Assembly: GCA_030686115.1 (NCBI GenBank)
Contig: CP131612.1
Span: 1,240,001-1,304,000 of the forward strand
Origin: Psychrobacter cibarius
GTDB lineage: Bacteria > Pseudomonadota > Gammaproteobacteria > Pseudomonadales > Moraxellaceae
Length of the DNA: 64,000 bases
Reading direction: 5' to 3'
The translations under genes and the position numbers were made by a program. Below the pieces are notes generated by a model, which made no database searches, was not told the DNA's origin, and saw only the letters and a program-made list of their open reading frames with translations. This document shows positions 44,982-54,602 of the stretch, piece by piece (the first letter of the stretch is position 1; each line of letters begins with the position of its first letter).

Positions 44982-46127
44982 ATGGCGAAGAAAAGAGGGT
45001 TGGCTGCCAATCGAGGCTTAGATGCCTTATTGGGGTCAATCAAAAAAGAAAAGCAAATCACCGCCTCTGCCTTGCAAGACGACATGGCGGCGCGTGAGAG
45101 TACTTTGCCAGCTGAAACGATAAACGCTGATAGGTTAGATATTAGCACGCCCGCTCAATCTGATAATAAAAAGACCAGTGAAAAACCAACGACCAAACCT
45201 ATTGCCTCTGACACCACTGCCAGCAGTCGAACCACACGGTCGCCGCGCACGATGAATAAAGGTACGGCTAATAAAAGTCGTGTTAATGGAACAGATTCCA
45301 TTGCCTCTGAAGACCAGATCAGTTTGGTGCAAATAGATGTCACGCGTTTGCAAGCGGGTAAGTATCAGCCGCGCCGTGATATGAGTGAAACGGCGCTTGC
45401 AGAGCTGGCTTCTTCGATTGAGCAGCATGGCGTTATGCAACCGATCGTTATCCGTCCGTTATTGGCCAATGAAGACAAGAGTGAAGCATTCGTTACCCAT
45501 GAGATCATCGCTGGTGAGCGCCGCTGGCGTGCGGCAAAAATGGCAGGTAAAGCCGTTATTCCAGCGATTGAACGTGCTTTATCTGATGAGCTTGCCATCG
45601 CACTGGCCTTGATTGAAAATATCCAGCGTGAAGACTTGTCTGTGATTGAGCAGGCCGCTGCATTACAACGCTTTCATACTGAATTTGGTATGAGTCATGC
45701 GATGATTGCCGAAGTCGTTGGCAAGGCGCGCACCACCGTATCAAACCTGCTGCGCCTCAATCAGCTGCATGATACAGTTAAAGACCATTTGGCAAATAGC
45801 GCCCTAGATATGGGTCATGCGCGCACGCTCTTGGCATTATCCTCTGAGCAGCAGCCGATTATCGCGCAAAAAATTATCGATGGCGGTATGACGGTACGCG
45901 ACGCTGAAAAGTTGGTTAAATCGATCTTGCAGCCTGCACCGAAAGCCAATCGTGCTGAGCAAACGCAATCTCGTGAGGTTGAGCGCTTGACGCAAAGACT
46001 GACAGATATGTTAGGGGCTGAAGTCAAACTCAAACACAAAAAAGATGGTCAAGGTAGTGTTGAGATATTTTTCCATAACCAAGATCAGTTAGCAGCTTTG
46101 ATTAAGCACATAGAATCACAGGCTTGA
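44982..46127 (+). CDS. parB: Chromosome partitioning protein ParB
   Basis: 381 residues. An N-terminal ~110-residue variable region rich in Ser/Thr/Lys comes first (as in other Moraxellaceae ParB). The ParB/Srx CTPase domain follows (IDVTRLQAGKYQPRRDMSETALAELASSIEQHGVMQPIVIRPL; EIIAGERRWRAAKMAG, about 178-190) with the NIQREDL box. An HTH (MSHAMIAEVVGKARTTVSNLLRLNQL) and a C-terminal dimerisation domain complete it. It starts from an AGAGGATAGG ribosome site. It binds parS sites, none of which I can find in this window. Confidence 0.94.
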   Translation: MAKKRGLAANRGLDALLGSIKKEKQITASALQDDMAARESTLPAETINADRLDISTPAQSDNKKTSEKPTTKPIASDTTASSRTTRSPRTMNKGTANKSRVNGTDSIASEDQISLVQIDVTRLQAGKYQPRRDMSETALAELASSIEQHGVMQPIVIRPLLANEDKSEAFVTHEIIAGERRWRAAKMAGKAVIPAIERALSDELAIALALIENIQREDLSVIEQAAALQRFHTEFGMSHAMIAEVVGKARTTVSNLLRLNQLHDTVKDHLANSALDMGHARTLLALSSEQQPIIAQKIIDGGMTVRDAEKLVKSILQPAPKANRAEQTQSREVERLTQRLTDMLGAEVKLKHKKDGQGSVEIFFHNQDQLAALIKHIESQA

Positions 46128-46212
46128 TATCGCTAACGAGTTTGTCATGATGCTGTAAATTTAAGATATTTTGATAACCGCTATTTTTATAAAAATATAA
46201 AAGAGAGTCAAT

Positions 46213-46947
46213 ATGTGGGAGTTGGTAAAAGCGGGTGGTTGGTTGATGACGCCTATCGTGGTGTGCTCAATATTGGCATTGGTTATCATCATCGAGCGTA
46301 GTCATACCTTACAGTTTAATAAAGTTGCTCCGAGTAGATTGCGCGAACAGCTAATCACGCGCTTACGTGAGAATGGGGATATTGGTCGTACACAGTTGAT
46401 GAATGTCAAAGAAAAAACACCTTTGGGAGATATTTTAGCGACAGGGCTACTGTATCGTCAATATGGCTTAGACTCGATGACGATGCATATGCAAAACCGC
46501 GCTAGCGTACAAGTGCATCAGTTAGAAAAAAACATCAATATGCTTGGGACCATAGGGGCGATTGCGCCACTACTGGGGTTGTTAGGCACGGTGTTAGGCA
46601 TTATTTCGTCATTTTTGGCGATTACCGATGGGGCGATGCAAGACCCAACGATGCTTGCTGCTGGTGTGTCACAAGCGTTGATTACGACTGCTGCTGGTAT
46701 GATCGTGGCTATTCCAGCACTGGTTGCCTATCGTTATTTTCAGCGCCGTATTATCGATATTAATGCCCAATTTGAGACGCAAGCGGGACTCATGATTCAA
46801 GAGTTGTATGATTATCATTTGCTGGAAAATACATCTACTGCTGGATTGAATGTGCCTGCACATCGTGCGCCATCGGCTGACGTTGTAGATAATGAGTATG
46901 CAGTGGATGGATTAAGCTCAAATAATGGTGTTGCTGTCACTTCTTAG
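46213..46947 (+). CDS. exbB: ExbB/TolQ-family proton-channel protein
   Basis: 244 residues with three membrane helices (near 14-30, about 115-135 and 150-175). The conserved MotA/TolQ/ExbB segment is LGTIGAIAPLLGLLGTVLGIISSF..ALITTAAGMIVAIPALVAYRYF. It forms a proton channel that energises TonB- or Tol-dependent outer-membrane processes. exbD follows 86 bases later. The placement just before msbA-lpxK-kdsB is a common Moraxellaceae/pseudomonad arrangement. AGAGAG ribosome site. Confidence 0.93.
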   Translation: MWELVKAGGWLMTPIVVCSILALVIIIERSHTLQFNKVAPSRLREQLITRLRENGDIGRTQLMNVKEKTPLGDILATGLLYRQYGLDSMTMHMQNRASVQVHQLEKNINMLGTIGAIAPLLGLLGTVLGIISSFLAITDGAMQDPTMLAAGVSQALITTAAGMIVAIPALVAYRYFQRRIIDINAQFETQAGLMIQELYDYHLLENTSTAGLNVPAHRAPSADVVDNEYAVDGLSSNNGVAVTS

Positions 46948-46967
46948 CATTTATTTCTTAGTATTTG

Positions 46968-46990
46968 TGACTGTTCAACACGCTATAATA
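46968..46990. repeat. Solo IS5-like end between exbB and exbD
   Basis: TGTTCAACACGCTATAATA closely matches the right end of the IS at 34.98 kb (TGTTCAACACGCCCTAATA), differing at two bases. No left end is nearby. It could be a relic or chance. Confidence 0.35.
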
Positions 46991-47033
46991 ATCCATCAAG
47001 CACATGAGTATTCAGTAAATTAAAGAGAGTGAT

Positions 47034-47465
47034 ATGCGCTTTAGAAAACCGACTGTTGAGCCGCTCGAAATTAACTTGACCCCGATGATTGATTGCTTGT
47101 TGTTTTTGATTGTGTTTTTGCTGCTGGCAACGTCGTTTAATCATTTTAGTCGTTTAAATATTATTCTTCCTGAAGCTGAAGGTGTCGCGCTGACAGAAGA
47201 GAAAAACAGTATCGAAGTGGCGGTACAAGAAGATGGCAGTTATCTGGTGAACGGTATTACGCTTGCTAGTAGCAATGAGGCAGAGTTGACCAGTATGCTA
47301 CAACAAGAAGCTGGTAGTAATCGTGACATGCTATTTGTTATTGCTGCGGATGCCAATGCCACCCATCAATCGGTTGTGCGAGTGATGGATATTGCGGGTA
47401 AACTGGGATTTTTGAATCTTAATATCAGTACGGTCGTGCCACTTGGTCAGCCGTTACCGCAGTAG
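47034..47465 (+). CDS. exbD: ExbD/TolR-family protein
   Basis: 143 residues. A single transmembrane helix near 18-36 carries the conserved channel Asp (Asp20 in LTPMIDCLLFLIVFLLLATSF). A periplasmic domain follows (ENSIEVAVQEDGSYLVNGITL, ending LNLNISTVVPLGQP). It works as the partner of the adjacent ExbB in coupling the proton gradient to TonB. A short gap of 86 bases with a possible IS-end relic separates the two genes. The ribosome site AGAGAG lies just before the ATG. Confidence 0.93.
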   Translation: MRFRKPTVEPLEINLTPMIDCLLFLIVFLLLATSFNHFSRLNIILPEAEGVALTEEKNSIEVAVQEDGSYLVNGITLASSNEAELTSMLQQEAGSNRDMLFVIAADANATHQSVVRVMDIAGKLGFLNLNISTVVPLGQPLPQ

Positions 47466-47559
47466 CCTATAGCTACTTTAATGCCATTGATAGATGCTCT
47501 TATAAAACTGTGATTTTAACGCAGTCCATTCATATGATGACCCCCAAATTGAGGCTTTT

Positions 47560-49347
47560 ATGAGCCAAGCATATCAACCTGACTCTGCAAAAACTGCTGC
47601 TAAAAAACTATCAGCAGAGCCGTCAAACATACCTAAACATAAGACCTTGCTGCGTTTGTTGAGTTATTTAAAACCATACTGGTGGGCATTAATGCTTACT
47701 GTTTTGGGCTTTGCAATTAATGCGGCGACAGAGATTTGGATTGCCAAATTACTTCAATACATTACCGATGCCATTAATCAGAACGATCAAAGCAAACAGG
47801 ATTTATTTCCATTATTAATCATTGGTCTGTTTTTTGTCCGCGGTGTTGGTAGCTTTTTGGGTAATTATTATTCTGCTCTGGTCTCACGTAATTTGGTATA
47901 TGAGCTGCGAGTGGAAGTCTTTAATAAATTGCTTCGTCTGCCAAGCTCTTTTTACTTAGCCAATCCTGCTGGTACCATTTCATCCAAGCTGATATTTGAT
48001 GTTGAGCAAGTCACCGCCGCTAGTACAGACTCTATGAAGACGCTACTGCGTGATGGTCTGACAGTCGTCGCCTTGATAGGTTTCTTGCTTTATAGCAATT
48101 GGCGTTTGACGTTGATTTTATTCGTTGTACTACCGCCAATATTGTGGCTTATTCGCATCGCCTCAAAGCGTTATCTAAAGTTGTCTAAGGGTATTCAAGA
48201 GACGATGGGTGATGTCAGCCATATTACCAATGAAGTGATTGGTGGCTATCAGGTTGTCAAAAACTATGGTGGTCAAGCATACGAAGCCGCACGCTTCGAT
48301 AAAACATCGAAAAAGAACTTACGCCAAGGCATGAAGGTCGTGGTAACCAACAGTATCAATACGCCAGCAGTACAGCTGCTAATGGCTATAGCCATGTCAG
48401 TTGTGGTGTGGCTCGCACTACGCCCATCGGTGATAGACAATATCTCAGCGGGTGAGTTTATCTCATATATCGCGGCTGCAGGTTTGCTCAGCAAGCCGGT
48501 ACGCTCATTGACTGACATCAATCAAAAACTGCAAAAAGGTATCGCGGCAGGTGAGTCTATTTTTGCCTTGTTAGATGAGCCAGAAGAAACAGATACTGGT
48601 GTGCTTAGCCCTGCTCTGACGGGCGAAATCAAGCTGGACAATGTCAGTCTGGTTTATCCTGATTCAACGGTCGCTTTGCGTGACTTTACGTTAGATGTAA
48701 GAGCGGGTGAGACGGTTGCATTGGTAGGGCGAAGTGGTGCTGGTAAATCCTCTTTAGTAAATTTATTGACGCGCACCTTATCGACCTCTTCTGGGCAAAT
48801 TACCTTGGATGGTATACCGATTGAAGACATTAAGCTTGAGAGCTTACGGGCGCAGATTGCGATGGTCAATCAACAAGTAGTCCTGTTCAATACCACGGTA
48901 TTTAACAATATTGCTTATGGTGGCTTAGCCAATAAAACCCAAGCGGAGGTTGAGCGTGCCGCAAAAGATGCCTTTGCTCATGATTTTATTATGAAAATGC
49001 CAAATGGCTATCAAAGTGAAATTGGTGCTGAAGGTTTGCAGCTGTCTGGCGGGCAGCGTCAGCGCTTATCGATTGCTCGTGCGCTATTAAAAGATGCACC
49101 AATTTTAATTTTAGATGAAGCAACCAGTGCGTTAGACAATGAATCAGAGTATTACATTCAGCAAGCGCTTGATAATGTGATGAAAGATCGTACCACGTTA
49201 GTCATTGCACATCGACTGACCACCATTGAATCAGCCGATCGTATCGCCGTATTAGACAGCGGTCAAATCGTTGAGTTAGGCACGCACGATGAGCTTATGC
49301 AATTGCAAGGTCATTATGCGCAAATGTATGAACGCGACTTTGAATAA
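47560..49347 (+). CDS. msbA: Lipid A/LPS core flippase, ABC exporter MsbA
   Basis: 595 residues forming a half-transporter. It has an N-terminal ~35-residue hydrophilic stretch, six membrane helices, then the ATPase domain with Walker A GRSGAGKSS (about 389-397), signature LSGGQRQR (about 495-502) and Walker B ILILDEATSALD. It flips lipid A-core from the inner to the outer leaflet of the inner membrane. The position immediately before lpxK confirms MsbA rather than another exporter. Confidence 0.96.
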   Translation: MSQAYQPDSAKTAAKKLSAEPSNIPKHKTLLRLLSYLKPYWWALMLTVLGFAINAATEIWIAKLLQYITDAINQNDQSKQDLFPLLIIGLFFVRGVGSFLGNYYSALVSRNLVYELRVEVFNKLLRLPSSFYLANPAGTISSKLIFDVEQVTAASTDSMKTLLRDGLTVVALIGFLLYSNWRLTLILFVVLPPILWLIRIASKRYLKLSKGIQETMGDVSHITNEVIGGYQVVKNYGGQAYEAARFDKTSKKNLRQGMKVVVTNSINTPAVQLLMAIAMSVVVWLALRPSVIDNISAGEFISYIAAAGLLSKPVRSLTDINQKLQKGIAAGESIFALLDEPEETDTGVLSPALTGEIKLDNVSLVYPDSTVALRDFTLDVRAGETVALVGRSGAGKSSLVNLLTRTLSTSSGQITLDGIPIEDIKLESLRAQIAMVNQQVVLFNTTVFNNIAYGGLANKTQAEVERAAKDAFAHDFIMKMPNGYQSEIGAEGLQLSGGQRQRLSIARALLKDAPILILDEATSALDNESEYYIQQALDNVMKDRTTLVIAHRLTTIESADRIAVLDSGQIVELGTHDELMQLQGHYAQMYERDFE

Positions 49348-49434
49348 AATTATTGGACTATTTTTTTGAGCAGCTCTGACGTTCAAATCGTGCTAAGTTA
49401 AAGTTTAGCTGAATAGGTAAGTGGTCAAATTATC

Positions 49435-50580
49435 ATGAGTATTGAAACGACAGTGACGCGTGCCTGGCAACGTCAAGCCGCTTGGCTATGGCTATTGCTA
49501 CCTATTAGTTGGTTGTACGGACTTATCACCACGCTGCGTCGTCAAGCTTATAAAGCTGGGCTGTTAGCAAGTTATCGTGCGCCTGTTCCCGTTATGGTGA
49601 TCGGCAATATTAGCGTGGGCGGTAGTGGAAAAACACCATTGATTATTGCTTTGGTTGATTATCTACAAGAACGCGGAATAAAGGTAGGGGTTATCAGCCG
49701 TGGTTACGGTGGCGACACCAGTCAAATGCCCGCTTTGGTCGATGCCGCCAGTTTGCCCAATGTGGTAGGGGATGAGCCTTGTTTGATTGTTAATATGACA
49801 AATGCACCCATGGCAGTATGTCCTGATCGTAAGCAAGCAATTATGACCTTGTTAGCTGCCCATCCTGACTTGCAATTCATTATTGCCGACGATGGCTTGC
49901 AGCATTATGCACTGCAACGTGACATTGAATGGATTGTGGTCGATTCAGCACGGGGCTTTGGTAATCAGCAACTCCTGCCAACAGGGTTTTTACGTGAACC
50001 CATGTCGCGGTTGCAGGGTGCAACTGTCATCTACCATGAACCACTAACAACAGATTCAGTGGACAAGAATAAAAATAATAGCAATCTGTACCGAGCCCAT
50101 CGTTTGACAATGCACTTAGAGGCGGATGCTCTGCAACTCTTATGGCAACCTACTTTATCTTATTCTCAAATTGATATGCCTAAAAAAGGTTGTAGAGTGC
50201 ATGCGGTGAGCGGTATTGGTTATCCGCAGCGGTTTTTTGATACTTTAAATTCGCTTGGCTTCGATGTCGTTGGACATGCTTATCCTGATCATTATGATTT
50301 TGAGTTGGCGGAATTATTGCTGTATACCGAATATCCAATCGTAGTCACCAGTAAAGATGCGGTAAAAATGAGAGCGTTGCTATCGAAAGCCACTACTGAT
50401 GAAGCGTTAAATGATGAGTATCAAACGCTGATAAACAGACTATGGGTGCTGCCAGTAACTGCCGAACTCTCTGACAGCTGTTATGATAATCTGCAGCAGC
50501 AGCTAAAAAAGCTAGGTATTGATATCGCAAACAATGACAATAACAGTACCAATAATAATACTAAAGCAAATAATAGATGA
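49435..50580 (+). CDS. lpxK: Tetraacyldisaccharide 4'-kinase
   Basis: 381 residues, longer than the usual 330 or so because of an Asn-rich C-terminal tail ([16 protein letters not shown]). A Walker A motif lies in [37 protein letters not shown] (about 56-92). [24 protein letters not shown] is also typical. It phosphorylates the lipid A disaccharide at 4'. The kdsB start lies 37 bases after its stop. Confidence 0.95.
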   Translation: MSIETTVTRAWQRQAAWLWLLLPISWLYGLITTLRRQAYKAGLLASYRAPVPVMVIGNISVGGSGKTPLIIALVDYLQERGIKVGVISRGYGGDTSQMPALVDAASLPNVVGDEPCLIVNMTNAPMAVCPDRKQAIMTLLAAHPDLQFIIADDGLQHYALQRDIEWIVVDSARGFGNQQLLPTGFLREPMSRLQGATVIYHEPLTTDSVDKNKNNSNLYRAHRLTMHLEADALQLLWQPTLSYSQIDMPKKGCRVHAVSGIGYPQRFFDTLNSLGFDVVGHAYPDHYDFELAELLLYTEYPIVVTSKDAVKMRALLSKATTDEALNDEYQTLINRLWVLPVTAELSDSCYDNLQQQLKKLGIDIANNDNNSTNNNTKANNR

Positions 50581-50617
50581 TGCTTTAAACCGTATAAAAA
50601 TTGCTATAGGAAACCCC

Positions 50618-51430
50618 ATGTCGTCAGTGATTATGCCCGCCAAAACTCATATTGTTATCCCTGCTCGTCTTAAGAGCACAAGGCTGCCTGGCAAGCCATT
50701 ATTAGAAATACATGGTAAGCCGATGATTCTTTGGGTTGCTGAAAAGGCGCAAACAGCGCACTTCGCTGATGATATGTGTATTGCCACAGATGATGACGAT
50801 ATTGCCAAGATATGCATAGATGCAGGGTTTGATGTGGTGATGACCAGTAGCGAGCATGCTTCAGGCACTGACCGTTTGGCAGAAGTTGCCGCCATCAAAG
50901 GGTGGGCTGACCATGATATCGTGGTCAACATGCAAGGCGATGAACCGTTAGTACCACCGTTATTATTGGAGCAGGTAAAGGCGCTTTTGGTCGCAGACAG
51001 TGATAGCGTGATGGCGACTTTGTGTGAGCCTATCGATGACTATGAGACCTTTATGCGTCCATCAGTGGTTAAGGTTGTCAGTCAACACGCTAATGACTTG
51101 CAACGTGCGCTTTATTTTAGCCGAGCACCCATTCCTTGCGACCGTGATGTCGTATTGTCCGATGGCGATCATAGAAACCCACCAAAAAATGCTTATCGTC
51201 ATTTAGGGTTATATGCTTATCGCGTCCGTTTATTACAGCAGTTTGTGCATTGGCCGCAAACGCCACTTGAGAGACTTGAGAGCCTAGAGCAGTTACGCGT
51301 TTTAGAAAATGGAGCGCAGATTGCTATTGCAGTTGCCGCTTGTCAGCTACCTGCAGGGGTCGATACCCAAGAAGATTTAGACCGCTTAAATGCGATGAGC
51401 TTGAGTGAATTTCAGAGCCCCACTGGATAA
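50618..51430 (+). CDS. kdsB: 3-deoxy-manno-octulosonate cytidylyltransferase (CMP-KDO synthetase)
   Basis: 270 residues from the ATG at 50618 (TAGGAAA ribosome site). An open frame upstream overlaps lpxK but encodes nothing family-like. Motifs: [21 protein letters not shown] at the N-terminus, [64 protein letters not shown]. It activates KDO with CTP for LPS inner-core synthesis. It forms a lipid A/KDO supply unit with msbA and lpxK. Confidence 0.96.
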   Translation: MSSVIMPAKTHIVIPARLKSTRLPGKPLLEIHGKPMILWVAEKAQTAHFADDMCIATDDDDIAKICIDAGFDVVMTSSEHASGTDRLAEVAAIKGWADHDIVVNMQGDEPLVPPLLLEQVKALLVADSDSVMATLCEPIDDYETFMRPSVVKVVSQHANDLQRALYFSRAPIPCDRDVVLSDGDHRNPPKNAYRHLGLYAYRVRLLQQFVHWPQTPLERLESLEQLRVLENGAQIAIAVAACQLPAGVDTQEDLDRLNAMSLSEFQSPTG

Positions 51431-51514
51431 ATAGCCTAAGCAAAAATATTTCATCTAAAGCGTCATGAACACGCTATATCCTGAATAATCAAGCGAAGTG
51501 ATAGGACGTTAGCT

Positions 51515-52651
51515 ATGAGTGATAAGACGCAAAATACAGGCACAATGGATAGCACAGACCACATATATTTTGCCGCGTTATTGCCATGGCAGCAAAATCT
51601 GTGGTCGCAATTGACCAAGCGAGTTTTGACATCACAGCAATCTTTGCCACATGCACTATTAGCTGCTGGTATGCAAGGTATGGGCAAACGGGCTTTTGTA
51701 TGGCGTTTGGTCGCTTGGTTGTTATGCCGTGAGCGTGATAGCCATCCCACAGGGGCTTGCGGCGCGTGTGAAAGTTGCCAATGGCTAAGGTCTGGCACGC
51801 ATCCAAGCTTACAGGTATTGCCACTGATCAGTATGCCAATCAGTGCAGACAATGCTGATAATAAAGAGAAATTAAGTAACGCTGCAAAGGATAAAAAATC
51901 ACCCAAAACAGCCAATAACAGTGCTCTTAAGATTAAAGTGGATGATATCCGTAACTTGCAGCCTTTTATCTACCAAGGTGGTCAAGGGATGCGTATCTGT
52001 GTGTTAGAGCATGCAGAGAAAATGACGATTGCCGCAGCCAACGCGCTACTCAAAACCTTGGAAGAACCACAAGCTCAAGTCCATTTATTTTTGATCAGCG
52101 ATACTCCAGCACAATTACTGCCCACCATTAAAAGTCGGGTGCAGCAGTTGCCATTACAGACCATTCAGTCTGTAATCGCCGTTGACTATGTGACACAGGC
52201 ACTTGGCTCTACGGTCAATCGTGAAGCGGTCGGAACGGCTGCGATTGAGCAGCTTATCCAATTGGCAAATGGCGCACCTTTGGCAGCGATAGCCATGGCA
52301 CAAGCGCCATGGTATAGCAAACGTGCATTATGGTTGACGACGTGGCAGGCATTGCGTAGTGGTAAACGTAGTAGTGTGGCAGCCAGTGACTATTGGCAAA
52401 ACCAACTGAGTATCACAGAATTTATTCAGCTGTCTGAGCTGATGCTACTTGATATGCGCCGTGTTTGCTTAGGGCTGAATGAGCTTCAAAAAGACGTCAA
52501 TCTATCCGCTGCCTTAGAAAAGTATCCACCTGATAATAATGGCCTCGCACTTTTTTCTAATAGCTTACAGCAGACAAAAATCGCTCTGCAACAAAATGTG
52601 CAAGAAAAATTTGCCTATGATAAGCTAATGCAAGAATTGGCTTGTTTATAA
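51515..52651 (+). CDS. holB: DNA polymerase III delta' subunit
   Basis: 378 residues. A degenerate P-loop (ALLAAGMQGMGKRAFVWRLVAWLLC) and the zinc-binding cysteines CGACESCQ lie in the N-terminal domain. The rest follows delta' organisation with ANALLKTLEEPQAQVHLFLISDTPAQLLPTIKSRVQQL. An inserted Asn/Lys/Ser-rich stretch of about 30 residues lies near positions 110-140 (ADNADNKEKLSNAAKDKKS). It is a subunit of the clamp loader in DNA replication. The PilZ gene follows after 55 bases, a known conserved neighbour. Confidence 0.93.
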   Translation: MSDKTQNTGTMDSTDHIYFAALLPWQQNLWSQLTKRVLTSQQSLPHALLAAGMQGMGKRAFVWRLVAWLLCRERDSHPTGACGACESCQWLRSGTHPSLQVLPLISMPISADNADNKEKLSNAAKDKKSPKTANNSALKIKVDDIRNLQPFIYQGGQGMRICVLEHAEKMTIAAANALLKTLEEPQAQVHLFLISDTPAQLLPTIKSRVQQLPLQTIQSVIAVDYVTQALGSTVNREAVGTAAIEQLIQLANGAPLAAIAMAQAPWYSKRALWLTTWQALRSGKRSSVAASDYWQNQLSITEFIQLSELMLLDMRRVCLGLNELQKDVNLSAALEKYPPDNNGLALFSNSLQQTKIALQQNVQEKFAYDKLMQELACL

Positions 52652-52706
52652 GAAAATCTGCCTTGATAGCAAATAAAAATACCAAACTTAATGAAGGAAG
52701 CTGACT

Positions 52707-53054
52707 ATGGCCATGCCAGGACGCGGCGGGATATTAACCTGCCACATTGAAAATATCGAAATGTTATATGCCAGCTACTTGTCCTTTGTCAGTAATGGCG
52801 CATTATTTGTGCCATCCAATGACGCTCAGCAGCTAGGTAACGAGGTATTTATCGCCATCACTTTACCCAATTCTAGCGAGCGTTTGCCTATGAATGGCAA
52901 AGTGGTTTGGATTAACGCCAAAACTCAAGGTGGTCGACCGGCAGGTTTTGCGGTACAGATTGGAACTGATATTGCAGGTCAAAGAATTAAAAACGAAGTT
53001 GAGCGATTATTGGCGGGTAAAATAGATGGTTTGCAGTCCACCTATACCATGTAA
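52707..53054 (+). CDS. pilZ: PilZ-domain protein (type IV pilus-associated)
   Basis: 115 residues and close to the pilus-biogenesis PilZ of pseudomonads, including the N-terminal GGILTCHIENIEMLYASYLSFVSNGALFVPS and the C-terminal PAGFAVQIG. It lacks the RxxxR c-di-GMP-binding motif, as the prototype also does. It lies just after holB, its standard position. It is required for type IV pilus assembly in relatives. It starts after an AAGGAAG ribosome site. Confidence 0.88.
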   Translation: MAMPGRGGILTCHIENIEMLYASYLSFVSNGALFVPSNDAQQLGNEVFIAITLPNSSERLPMNGKVVWINAKTQGGRPAGFAVQIGTDIAGQRIKNEVERLLAGKIDGLQSTYTM

Positions 53055-53103
53055 TTGTACTTGTAATGGTTTTGATAAGTATTAAACGATAAATAAACAG
53101 TAT

Positions 53104-53143
53104 AAAAAAAGCCACCTTATATATCAATAAGGTGGCTTTTTTT
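53104..53143. terminator. Bidirectional intrinsic terminator
   Basis: A 17-bp perfect stem (AAAAAAAGCCACCTTAT / ATAAGGTGGCTTTTTTT) with a 6-base loop. It closes the holB-pilZ end and lies just left of MITE copy 2. Confidence 0.95.
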
Positions 53144-53156
53144 ATGAGCATAAGAC

Positions 53157-53321
53157 TAGGGCGTATCTTCATTTTAAAAATGGTGATAAAAATTGTCGTC
53201 AAACAATAAAGGTAATGCAAATAATATCGAGATATCAATAAGCTGTTTGACGATGTTTGGTAAAATGTAGCCATTATTAAATAATTTAGAGGACAATCGA
53301 TTGAATTGAGGAAACACCCTA
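53157..53321 (+). mobile_element. MITE, copy 2 (165 bp, diverged)
   Basis: The left end is TAGGGCGTATCTTC and the right end GAAACACCCTA. The interior shares with copy 1 the stretches AAAAATGG.GATAAAAAT, GTCAAACAA, GATAATATCG-like and TTTGACGATGTTTGG. It lies between the pilZ terminator and ppk2. Its ends are degraded relative to copy 1, so it is probably older. Confidence 0.8.
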
Positions 53322-53340
53322 AATAAAGCCACCATATCTT

Positions 53341-54354
53341 TTAATAGCGCGGTGGCACATACATATCATCTGGGATAGGCTCACGATAGTATTCGTCATC
53401 ACGTTTACGATCGGGTAATTCTACCTCATCACGTGGCACTTCCTTATAAGGAATTTGTTCGAGTAGATGAGCAATACAGTTTAGCCTTGCGCGTTTTTTA
53501 TTGTTACCTTCAACCACCCACCAAGGTGCTTCAGGGATATGCGTTCGCTCAAACATGGTCTCTTTAGCCTTGGTATAGTCTTCCCAACGGCGGCGTGACT
53601 GTAAGTCCATGGCTGAGAGCTTCCATTGCTTGAGCGGGTCATGAATACGGCTCATAAAGCGTGAATGCTGCTCATCATCAGTGATCGAAAACCAGTACTT
53701 CACCAAGCGAATACCTGAGCGGACTAGCATACGTTCAAACTCAGGCACCGACTGAAAAAATTCTTCATACTGTGTATCGGTACAAAAACCCATCACACGC
53801 TCAACCCCCACACGGTTATACCAACTGCGGTCAAACAGAACAATTTCACCAGCAGCAGGCAAATGGGCGACATAACGCTGAAAATACCATTGTGATTGCT
53901 CACGTTCCGTCGGTGCAGGTAGGGCAGCCACTCGACACACACGAGGATTTAAGCGCTGCGTGATACGCTTGATAGCGCCACCTTTACCCGCCGAGTCACG
54001 ACCTTCAAATATGACGACGATACGCTCACCGCGATCAACGACCCAGTCTTGCAACTTAATAAGCTCGCGCTGTAGCCTTACCAACTCTTGAAAGTACATA
54101 CGACGATCAAGTCTTTCTTGCTCACTCATTTCGCGCCCATCAAAACGAAAGTCACGCACATAATCATCTATCTCATTTTCTAGCTCTTCATCATAAGTAT
54201 CGATGAGGTCTTCGTGCATCTTACGACGCAACTGATCATTAAAAACCTCCTTATCCATACGCTCGATAAAACTGTGTTGTTCAGGTGAGCTAAGTTCCTG
54301 ACGCTCTTGTGGCGTGAGGGATTTGGGATTGATGGACGAAGGTATCTTACCCAT
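53341..54354 (-). CDS. ppk2: Polyphosphate kinase 2
   Basis: 337 residues. Walker A FEGRDSAGKGGAIKR (about 116-130) and a Walker B/lid segment LFDRSWYNRVGVERVMGFC (about 173-190) are present. YWFSITDDEQHSRFMSRIHDPLKQWKLSAMD is also class-typical. It uses polyphosphate to phosphorylate nucleoside diphosphates (or the reverse). An N-terminal ~80-residue helical region (ENEIDDYVRDFRFDGREMSEQERLDRRMYFQ) fits the one-domain class. It is a single gene. Confidence 0.94.
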   Translation of the reverse strand: MGKIPSSINPKSLTPQERQELSSPEQHSFIERMDKEVFNDQLRRKMHEDLIDTYDEELENEIDDYVRDFRFDGREMSEQERLDRRMYFQELVRLQRELIKLQDWVVDRGERIVVIFEGRDSAGKGGAIKRITQRLNPRVCRVAALPAPTEREQSQWYFQRYVAHLPAAGEIVLFDRSWYNRVGVERVMGFCTDTQYEEFFQSVPEFERMLVRSGIRLVKYWFSITDDEQHSRFMSRIHDPLKQWKLSAMDLQSRRRWEDYTKAKETMFERTHIPEAPWWVVEGNNKKRARLNCIAHLLEQIPYKEVPRDEVELPDRKRDDEYYREPIPDDMYVPPRY

Positions 54355-54505
54355 AAAAAACTCCTAATCAGTGTTGTTATGATTTTTATTGGTTATCCTC
54401 TTACTTTAGCATAACTACCGATAGAGCTATGCGTTGGCTACGTTTCATTATTGTGTTGTTAGCAAGACAATGACTAAGATCCAGTTTTGAGTAGTGAATG
54501 GGCAT

Positions 54506-54546
54506 AAAAAAGCACTCTCTAATCCATCGATTAAAGAGTGCTTTAA
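54506..54546 (-). terminator. Intrinsic terminator after the thiolase gene
   Basis: An extended stem (AAAGCACTCT with AGAGTGCTTT, prolonged by TAAT/ATTA) followed on the minus strand by a T-run, 57 bases after the thiolase stop. Confidence 0.85.
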
Positions 54547-54602
54547 AGTATCTATGCTAACTATTGACTGATGATACCAATCAAATAATAGCAGTCAAAG
54601 AG

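Noticed and set aside
51515-52651. Degenerate P-loop in HolB as a sign of a defective gene
   Set aside because: The delta' subunit normally lacks ATPase activity; the degenerate loop is expected.
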